Assembly: GCA_018907035.1 (NCBI GenBank)
Contig: JACCIC010000123.1
Location: 1,563,501 to 1,627,500 of the forward strand
Length of the DNA stretch: 64,000 bases
From: Sycobia sp. Sy_11
Taxonomy: Eukaryota; Arthropoda; Insecta; Hymenoptera; Epichrysomallidae
Reading direction: 5' to 3'
The notes under the pieces are model-generated. The model saw only the letters and a program-made list of their open reading frames with translations. It was not told the origin of the DNA and did no database searches. The position numbers and the translations under genes are program-made. Shown piece after piece: positions 55,690-64,000 of the stretch (its first letter is position 1; the number at the start of each line of letters is the position of its first letter).

Positions 55690-57231
55690 TTATTAATAAT
55701 ATTAATGTTGCTAGTTCAGTAATATTCCATATCGACTGCTGGTGGTTGGTTTATGGTGTATACGTTATATGTTATAACGTATGTTATTCTGATTTATGTT
55801 ATTATTTATTTATGTCTTGTTTAACTTATATTATTTACAGTAATGTACTATTTAAAGTACTTAAAATTACCTATTATTTATAGTAATATATTATTTATCT
55901 TAATTAATATTATGGTTTATTTTACTTATGTTATTATATTGAAAATTAAACGAATGACAGTGAATCTCCGGAGGCTGCTCGAGAAAAAGTTGTTTTGCGG
56001 TGTACACGATTACGCACCATAGAATTATCGGAATGGCAAAAATCAAGGTGCATTCTTTAAAGGAGATGTTTCCTCAGGTAACGTCGTCGAGTTTTTTTTT
56101 TAATTTTAGAATTTTTGGTAGTCTTAAGAAGCCAAAAATCCGATTTTTGCTATGAAAAATCGGATTATTTGTTACTGTACAATTAAGAATTACTAAAAAT
56201 AAGCAAAAAAACTCGACGGCGTTATCTGATGAATTATGTAAAGATGTACTGTACAAAATTGCAAACCGATCGTTTCAGTAGATTTTGTGTAAGGATGTAC
56301 ACCCACTTCAAAAATGGCAGTTTTCAGGAACCGGATTAAAAGTTTTGTAAACTAAAAAATTCAGAATAAAACTTTATAATTCTTTCAGGCTCATATGGAA
56401 TCGTCAATACCAGGTCCATATAGCAAAATGCTTTCATCTACATGGTCTAAAGCATCTTTTTGTATTTGCCTACGTAAAACTCTTCCTTCTTTACTGTCGT
56501 GTGATGCTTGTTCCTCTGCTCAATTTTTCGCAACTCGTTAACTTCAAAACACGTCATTTCTACGCTTATAAGGAGGCTCTATTTTTTTCGGTCGAGACAA
56601 GATCTTATGACTTTTTTTCGATCTTCTCTAGTAATTTTTCTAGGCAATTTTAATGCTACTAAATATATATAATAACAGCCATAATTAATTTACCGCTGAG
56701 AATTTCCGGAAACCGAGCGAGTACGTAGTAAGTAAATAAAGTCAAACATTTAGACTAGCTGATGTACGTATGTACTGGCTGTATGGCTCAAATATACAAG
56801 AAATGTCCAAAATGATGCTTTCAATAAGAAATGAATGTAGGATTTATAAATCAAAACAATCGCTCTTCAAGTAAGCGCGCCGCACAATTGTCAAGCAGAA
56901 TTATGAATATGTAAAAATCCTACTTGGAGCAACGAATGTATAAATACTAACAACTTTGTTACTTTTGCTCCGATTAACTTGAAATTTTGACACAATATTC
57001 TTGAGATATAAAGCATTGATTTAAAAAAATTAAAATGGTCAAAAAAAAGTTTAAATACCTTACCTTCCCCTTAATATTATTTAGCTATGCAGCTTCTATG
57101 ATGTACTATTATTTTTTTTAATTCAGATTATTTTATTTATAATTATAATTATTAATTATAATTTATTATAATAATTAATCAAGTTGTTATTCTTGTTGTT
57201 TGTCTATGTCCAGTTGTACTTGTTTTACATT
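55690..57231. other. AT-rich intergenic sequence, no gene seen
   Basis: Contains a MITE-like palindrome (56075-56230). Otherwise no element, RNA gene or coding motif recognised. Confidence 0.55.
56075..56230. mobile_element. Small palindromic repeat, MITE or hairpin
   Basis: About 155 bp with outer arms TCAGGTAACGTCGTCGAG and, inverted, CTCGACGGCGTTATCTGA. Inside lies a perfect 12-bp stem (AATCCGATTTTT and AAAAATCGGATT) around GCTATG near 56130-56165. The whole could fold into one long stem. It may be a MITE or a precursor-like hairpin; no target duplication was resolved. Confidence 0.5.
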
Positions 57232-57245
57232 AAAAGTGCATAGAC

Positions 57246-57460
57246 GAGGCCTACGATGGCTCGATCGCTAGAGCGAAGGACTAGTAACTTGGTGATCCGA
57301 GTTCAAATCCCGGTCTCGGCCGATTGACACAAGCACCGCTGTAATAATTTATATGTGCTTTGTTTACAAACACATCGTAGACCTCCGTCGCTGATTAGCA
57401 CCAATATTTGGAAGCATAAATAGAGCGACGTTAAATAACATAAAAAAAAAAAAAAAAAAA
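57246..57460 (+). mobile_element. tRNA-derived SINE with target duplication
   Basis: The head has an A-box-like TGGCTCGATCGC (about 57257) and a B-box-like GAGTTCAAATCCC (57299-57311). With CTAGTAA in the anticodon-loop position, it resembles tRNA-Thr (AGT). An unrelated body follows and an A tail closes it (57442-57460). AAAAGTGCATAGAC occurs on both sides (57232-57245 and 57461-57474), a clear 14-bp target duplication. The 3' region contains ACATCGTAGACCTCC, nearly the reverse complement of the SINE's first 14 bases. RNA polymerase III would transcribe it and a LINE would mobilise it. Confidence 0.88.
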
Positions 57461-57474
57461 AAAAGTGCATAGAC

Positions 57475-59437
57475 AGTTTACACTTTATAATAGATGATGT
57501 TATTTATAATATATAGTATATACCATATATTGTATTATTGATAATTATTAGGTTTGGTGTATGTTATATCATAAGATAATATGTGTACCGTACAACATAT
57601 ATTCTATATTATGTATTGTATACTTGTTCTGTGTGACGTATCTTCAAACTTTTCACACTCAACACTTCACTTGTATGTTATTATAGGCTATTTTCTTATA
57701 GGTTGGTTATGTACACTTTGTCATCAATAAGTGCAATATTTTCTAAATATCTGTCCAATAGCTGGAAATAATCTTCAGCTATTCATATATCTCTGTTTTT
57801 TTGTATATAATTAATAAATATTAACTGTTACTATTATGTGTTTCAAATTATATAATGATACAAAAATATATGGTAATATAAATTATATAATAATCTATTA
57901 TATGGTGGCCTATTATAATATAACTTGGATATGAGATCTAATCATAAAAATTTTGTAATTTTGTGCTGACTCGTTAGTTACTTATGTATTCAATAATATT
58001 TATTTATTTATAGTATTAATTATTTATTTATAGTATTAATATTGTTACTCGATGTTTATTGTGCTTGTTACTGTTGCAGTTATTTAGTTTGTAGTTGATT
58101 TGTTAAGAATTCTGCTAATATTCAGTTGCTTTCAAGTTATTTAATATTTCTAATTTAATGATTTATGAACAAATTTGTTTAATTAATATTGTTATTAGTA
58201 ATGCACATCCTGTTAGTATTTATGTAGTTCAAGTGGTTAGCTTCCTCTTATTACAACTAGTTGTCTCCTCAGGTAACTATTCCATAGATGGTTTTGAGGT
58301 TAGCTGTCAAGCATTAAGCTTAGGTTGAATGATTGTATTATTTAAGAAATAGGATCTCCTGTAATTTTTCTAATCTTAATATGTATTACTATATTCAATA
58401 CGTATTTGCACCAAGTTATTATAAATGTCAAAAGAGAGAATGAGTGTATATGTTATAATGACAAAGCTGAAAAAAGGTTTATCTGTTTATAATAATTACT
58501 AAAATTTATCTATAAAATGTTTATAGTCTTCTTATTGTACAAATTAACTTTTATATTTTATTAATCTATATCAGTTCTTTTCCTTTATTGGAAAAAGATA
58601 ACATTGTTAAGTTTTTCATGTCCTCTTGATAAAATTTTATGTTAATGTGGATATTTTCTATTTTACTTTATTTAATATTTATATTGTTTGTCCTCTCTCA
58701 GAAGGATCACCCTCAACTTTATTTATTAATAAATTATTAATAAATATTCAATAGTGTTGGACTTAATTTCCATAAATGCACATCTTTTCACCATCGATAT
58801 GAGTTTTACAGATCTTGGAAATGCCCATTATTTCCTACCTTTCTGCTCTTTTCAATTTTTCTGTACTTATCAGCATGTGGTGTACAGATTATATACACAA
58901 CATTGTGCTCCTATGAGTGCAATGATAACTTTTATCAGTTTTGCTTCACCATCACCATTACTCTTCGACAAGGTTACTCTTATTATTGCTTCTGTGTACA
59001 AATAAATTGTTAAAAGGGAAAAAAAAAAGTAATCCAACTGGTTACAAGGCCTTTCTTATGTGCGAGGGGCATTTATTAGCAACAAGATATTTTTCTCAAA
59101 ATTGATATTTTTCAACCTCTCAGGCTGAAAAATTTTTCCACCATTGCTGGTGTACTTCCAAATCTATTGCCTTTTACAGCACTTGAAAAAGTCAATTCTT
59201 TCCTAATCAAAAGGAGTTTTCAAAATCTATAACGCAAAAATAGAGGCTGATTATAACATATGGTGCTGAAGGGGCTGGGACTGGAGCATGTTATTATCTT
59301 GTAATAACTATAAGTAATTTCAGAGGAAATTACTTCTCTCAAGGGACCTGAACATTAAGGGACAAGGAAAGTGTATGCTGAACGAATTTCTGAATCATAT
59401 TATAATAGCAATAGCAATAGCAATAGATATGTATGTA

Positions 59438-59503
<66 letters not shown>

Positions 59504-59990
59504 TGTATGTGTGTGTGTAAACATTAATGTACATTCAATAATATCAAATATATAAAGAGTTAATAAGCAAATAATATTATATATGGCTTATAAAATTTAC
59601 TCTGAGGATTATTTACCTCTGTTTTAAAACAGAGCAAGGAATGCTGATTTTACTTTCACTATTATGAAAACAAAACAAATACTTAGCGTTACTTAGAAAA
59701 GGTGAATTTCCATTAGGCTATTATTATTTATTATTCATTGTTTCTCACAGGAAGTCTGAGAAAACAGGATAAATTCTTGCTCTGCTTCAATTAAATTAAT
59801 TATAGCTTCAACTTACTAGTGTTTATGAATTGTATATATAATAAAATAATTTTATTTTATAATTAATTTTAATTAATTTTAATTAATTTTAATAATTAAT
59901 TTTGCAATGGTCATAAATAATTGAAAATCTGGCCTCTCTCTCAAAATGGCCGTTATACCGCATGCACGTGCGGCTATTTGCTTGTTGTTA
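57475..59990. other. AT-rich intergenic sequence, no gene seen
   Basis: An 83-aa frame at 58754-59005 has no recognisable motif. A TA then GT microsatellite lies at 59440-59518. Nothing else is supported. Confidence 0.55.
59440..59518. repeat. (TA)n-(GT)n microsatellite
   Basis: A TA run followed by a GT run with occasional A interruptions. Confidence 0.95.
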
Positions 59991-59995
59991 TACTT

Positions 59996-60689
59996 TAGCA
60001 CTTCGAAAGATTTAACGGACGTTTTACTCGGAGGAATTTGAGATTTGTACCGTATATACATACGTTCATCGCGGGCTCTACGCTTTGGACGCCATTTATA
60101 ACCGCATAAATGCAACTATATTTACCTTCTGATAAACCATGCGTGTGTGCATGTGTGTGTTTGTGTGTGCGTGCGTGCATTCACCGCCACGCACACGCTG
60201 GACTCGCCGGCTGCTGAAACGAAGAATAAGGACACGGACAGGGGAACACGGTGTTCAATAAATAACCAAGTATTCTAGTATAATTAACATAGCATTTATT
60301 TATTCACATATGCACACGTATTACAATGGAGTGTTATAGTTCGTACGCCAATCACTCCTGGTAGGTTCCGCAATGCAATATACGAAGGTACAAACACATT
60401 TATACACGATCGTTCACCAGGCCGATAGGAGGGGAACACGGTACACGGAACGGGAACATACACAGACGCGAAGGACGTGGAGGCGCGCGCTATACAGCGA
60501 CGGCGGGGCCTAACTCTAGCCTACGTCTCCCTCGTTTACGGGAGAGAGTTATACATAACACTTTATATACAATAGGCTATTTGTCGGTGCTGAACGCTGG
60601 GCTGTCCTTTCTCTTGGCAATGCGTGAGCAACGTCCTCGTCTCCACCCAGTCGCCTCTCTCTCTCTCTCTTCCTCTCTCCCTCTCTCTC

Positions 60690-60773
<84 letters not shown>

Positions 60774-61070
60774 ACTCATGCGTCTGACCACTCGGCATCC
60801 TCGATGTACTGGACGGTTAAACGCAGGCGCATCTCACAGACGGGTCGCTGGATGTCGGGAGACTAAGGCGTCTAGCCTTGGCGATGTTCGTAGTCTCGAG
60901 AATGCCTACTAAGCTGCTCAATGTCCGGGGCTGGATCTCACAGATGAGAGAGGCGTCGAAGGTTGCGAAGATGGTTGCTCTACGATTGGAAGCGTCTAAC
61001 CTTTTCGACTGCTAATCCGAGAATCTATGGGATCCAGCCCCGTACATTGATTTCCAAATCGGTGGTTACA
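59996..61070 (-). repeat. Second copy of the gypsy LTR (solo LTR or orphan 5' LTR)
   Basis: About 1075 bp matching 46782-47878 in the same orientation, from GCACTTCGAAAGATTTAACG to GGTGGTTACA. A stretch present in the other copy (about 47660-47850) is largely missing here after CTTTTCGACTGCTA. It contains a long CT run (about 60655-60772), which creates the SLSL and ERER frames. The flanks TACTT and ATATA do not match, and no primer-binding site was recognised on its inner side. Confidence 0.65.
60655..60772. repeat. (CT)n microsatellite
   Basis: Long CT repeat inside the gypsy LTR copy; far longer than the equivalent run near 47393-47412. Confidence 0.95.
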
Positions 61071-63185
61071 ATATATATACACGCACACACAATTTTCCGT
61101 TCCCTGAAAAAAAGATTATGGCAATAAATTAAAAATATTTCAAATGCATCGTAAAATTTAAATGATGATTTTGGTAGTAAACATAGTAGTAAATCTAAAG
61201 GAGAAGCCCTTCTTTATATAATGTATTGTATTTATGTAAATGATATTTTTTCCTAATTAGACTTCATAGTCACATGTAAATATTCTTCATTTTTAAAAAA
61301 AGTTATAACCTAAGCTAGTAATAAAATGACATTGCAGGAATATATTCAAATATTTCTAATTTAAACAAAAGAAAGTACTGAAATCAATTTTTACATAGTC
61401 AAGTAGATGTAAATATATATGAGTGCCAATTCGAGTAAGTTTCGAAATTATTACTTATTATTATTTGATACAAAAGTTGCTTATTAAAAGTGTGCCTATG
61501 GACTCATTTATTTATAACGTAGTGATACAGTACTATGAAAATATAAATTAACAATTAATTTTACATGTACTTGCGGGACCGGATTTGCAATTTTTTTTGG
61601 TAAACAAGGTCTAGTGCAATGGTTTACTGCATTATTTCATTTTTTAATTTCCAAATACTTATATAAAATTACACTAGGGACTTTTTCACTCTTTGAAATC
61701 ATTCGACTCTCTTACACGAGTTATTTGAAAACCGTATAAATCACTTGCAATAATCGAAATCATTTATGAAGAAAATTATTAGTTTGAAATCAGTTAAAAA
61801 CCAGTTTTTATTTTCTCTAGTAACAGAATCTTGTGATAATACTGAACATTTATCGAAGAAAGTATTATAATTGTAATGTTATGAAAATGTAATTACAGAT
61901 CTGAGGATTTTTCAAATGTTAATATTATTGGCTTTTCAGCAAAGATCATAGTGTTCTTACAAGTGATAGAATACGTCAAGTATAAGATAGTGACATATAA
62001 AAATTTAAGAAAAATTGAAGTAAAATATTTACGTGTGATTGTGAAGTCTAATTAGGAAATATATCATTTAATATAAATACAATGCACAATAGAGAAGAAA
62101 ATTTAAATGATTAGAATATTCAATACACCAGACGTGCCTTATTTTATACATTTGTATAAAGTAATTTTAAAGTGATTTCACTTCTTTTTAAGAATCCCAT
62201 ATTTCTGTGTAATTGACAATGAAATATAATTAGGAGACCATTTATTATTATAAATATAATATTTTATGGAGAAGAGCTTTTAACCTTTAAAGGGCCGGAT
62301 TTTGAGGTTTCGAAACCTCCTTTGAAAGTGTCTAGTTTCACATCTGGTATCACCCAACAACTATGTACAACGGTCCTATCACACAGCCAGCCGATATACC
62401 GGCTCTCCGGCCCTGGAAGGTCATGAAAAATTTTTAGTTCCGTAAAATAGGAATAAAATCATATTCTCAGGTTTTCAGATGTGCTGCATCCAAATTTGGA
62501 GTCTGATTGGTCATAACTGCTCATAATCACAGCCATTCGTGGTCAAACAAGGTCACTTCAAAATCAAAGCAGAAAGTATTATATATATTCGAACAAAAAT
62601 TATATCTAATAGTATCCCGAGGTGCTAAATCTGAATCTGACACTTGTTTGATTGTTAATAGACATAATTATACTCATTCTTCTGGGTACATAGCCATTTC
62701 AGGCTTTATGTGTTTTGTTTCGTGCTTTTTTTAGAAATGTGGAGTAAATCGAGTAAATCGAGAATAGATTCCGAAATTTGAATAATGTTATTGACAGAAA
62801 TGCGATTGGTTAAATGAGAAAATTCGATTTCAAGCGCTCTCAAAATTTCAAAACCAATTTTAAATATTTCCCTGGGTACATTCTCAACCTGACCTTGGAG
62901 AAATCTTCATCTCTCTTTTTATTTGAGGTCAAAATGATGTAAAACACGAACTCTCCAAAAGCATAAAGATATATCATTTGCAATGATTCAAAACATATTG
63001 CTAGGTTTGAGCTTCAAATGACCTTCATTGATCTTAACTCTGAAGTAATAAGGTTAAACCAACTTCAGATACGAACTTAGCGCATCAATTTACTTAAGAA
63101 ACTTAAGTAAAGTTGCTGAACTTATATATACAATAATTAACGTATACACACTTATACATATACACTTATATATATATACACAGTT
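61071..63185. other. AT-rich intergenic sequence, no gene seen
   Basis: Apart from the small GC-bounded repeat at 62290-62417, no element, RNA gene or supported coding region was found. A 75-aa frame at 62507-62734 lacks motifs. Confidence 0.5.
62290..62417. repeat. Small inverted-repeat unit bounded by AGGGCCGGA
   Basis: AGGGCCGGA at the left and TCCGGCCCT at the right are exact inverted repeats about 128 bp apart. Inside are the perfect 16-bp palindrome GAGGTTTCGAAACCTC (62304-62319) and a near-palindrome AGCCGATATACCGGCT. It is GC-rich against AT-rich surroundings. MITE-like or a structured RNA element; unproven. Confidence 0.45.
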
Positions 63186-63187
63186 TA

Positions 63188-64000
63188 GAGGGTGGATTGG
63201 TAAATTTTCTGCCTGACCAAGAGATGGCGCCACTAGGCCTACCTTGAAGTGGCGTTCTATAGTACCATCCTTAGATAGCTTGTAGCTATAGTTTCAATCC
63301 GATCGCCATGTTAGTTTAGGTTTGAGAGTACGCTGAACAAGTCACCTCTGTGTTTTTCGTAAAAATGGAAAAGCTGGAAAATCGTGCTGTCATCAAATAC
63401 TTTTATTTGAAGGGGTTAACGCCGAAGGAAATTAAAGAAGAGATGGACTCAACACTGGGGACATCCTCCTCATCATATTCAACCGTTAAGTAGTGGGTTT
63501 CCGAGTTTAAAAAGGGTCGTGTGAGCACCTCTGATCAGCCTTGTTCAGGACGCCCCATTGAGGTTACAACTCCAAATATAATCGAAAAAATCCATCAAAT
63601 AGTACTGAAAGAACGCAGATTAAAAGTGCGTGAGATAGCTGAGACCTGTCAGATATCATATGACCGTGTATAAAATATTTTGCACCAACATTTGTATATG
63701 GAAAAGCTCTGTGCAAGATGGGTGCCGCGTTTGCTAACAGTCGATCAAAAATTGATTCAAAAGAACATTTCTACCGCCAATTGGGCGTTGTATAAGCGTA
63801 ATTCAAGCGAATTTTTGCGTCGATTGATTGTAACCGTTGATAAAACTTGGGTCCACCACTACACTCCTGAAACCAAACAACAGTTTAAACAATGGATTGG
63901 ACCAGGGGAACCAACTCCAAAGAAGGCAAAAACAATTTTTTCGGCGAACAAGGTTATGGCTACTGTTTTTTGAGGTGCAAGAGGTATTATATACATTGAT
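63188..64000 (+). mobile_element. mariner element B, copy 2, cut by the window edge
   Basis: The left end GAGGGTGGATTGGTAAATTT follows a TA (63186-63187) and matches the copy at 40984 closely. The element runs off the right edge, so its 3' end is not visible. Confidence 0.9.
63365..64000 (+). pseudogene. mariner transposase pseudogene (element B, copy 2), partial
   Basis: MEKLENRAVIKYFYLKGLTP opens the frame. Unlike copy 1 there is no stop at residue 17, but stops occur at about 63488 (TAG) and 63670 (TAA). LHQHLYMEKLCARWVPRLL and IVTVDKTWVHHYTPE (first catalytic Asp) are intact. At 63970 it carries the same TGA after MATVF as copy 1. The rest lies beyond the window. Confidence 0.88.

Noticed and set aside
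57246..57330. Functional tRNA-Thr gene
   Set aside because: The acceptor stem does not close, an unrelated body and A tail follow, and a 14-bp target duplication brackets the whole, so it is a SINE.
58754..59005. 83-aa frame as a host gene
   Set aside because: No recognisable motif, no splice context and AT-rich composition; insufficient support.

Overview
This window looks like AT-rich, gene-poor nuclear DNA of an insect. It holds mariner, Helitron, BEL/Pao, Ty3/gypsy, Penelope-like and LINE remnants, a tRNA-headed SINE and many TA, CT and GA microsatellites, with no bacterial-style operons. The mix of mariners and BEL elements would fit a hymenopteran such as an ant, but that is inference and the sequence alone does not fix the species. 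I found no confident single-copy host gene. Almost everything recognisable is a transposable element, usually broken and often nested.

Layout. 0.9-2.7 kb: Helitron copy 1. 3.9-5.0 kb: LTR-like repeat A. 6.6-7.6 kb: a 0.23-kb direct duplication. 9.9-15.35 kb: Helitron copy 2 (minus), split by a BEL element (11,036-14,746; target duplication AACAG). 16.8-18.8 kb: a non-coding element with ~0.5-kb inverted arms and TTAA ends. 19.4-21.3 kb: a diverged LTR relative, then LTR-like repeat B. 22.9-24.2 kb: dead mariner. 26.9-29.3 kb: dead mariner split by a 5'-truncated Penelope-like element with a 13-bp target duplication. 30.3-35.7 kb: BEL element with both LTRs, ATTTG target duplication and tRNA-Tyr primer site, lacking the reverse-transcriptase core. 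37.1-38.4 kb: two-exon Crypton-like tyrosine-recombinase gene, decayed. 38.7-39.9 kb: 5'-truncated LINE. 41.0-42.2 kb and 63.2-64.0 kb: two mariners of one subfamily. 43.4-44.5 kb: another dead mariner. 44.8-46.8 kb: Helitron pieces, one holding a mariner with an intact 347-aa transposase. 46.8-53.2 kb: decayed Ty3/gypsy element (minus). 53.8-55.7 kb: Helitron copy 3. 57.2-57.5 kb: SINE with a 14-bp target duplication. 60.0-61.1 kb: second copy of the gypsy LTR.

How it fits together. The relative order of several insertions can be read directly: BEL into Helitron 2, mariner into Helitron 4, gypsy LTR into Helitron 4, Penelope-like into an old mariner. The only protein-coding gene that looks whole is the mariner transposase at 45,154-46,197; its D,D,D triad is present at residues 158, 251 and 286. 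The most unusual structures are the Helitron family's internal 60-bp arrays, which reverse orientation and so form large inverted repeats, the long-armed TTAA element, and the LTR-like family that opens with a perfect 14-bp hairpin.
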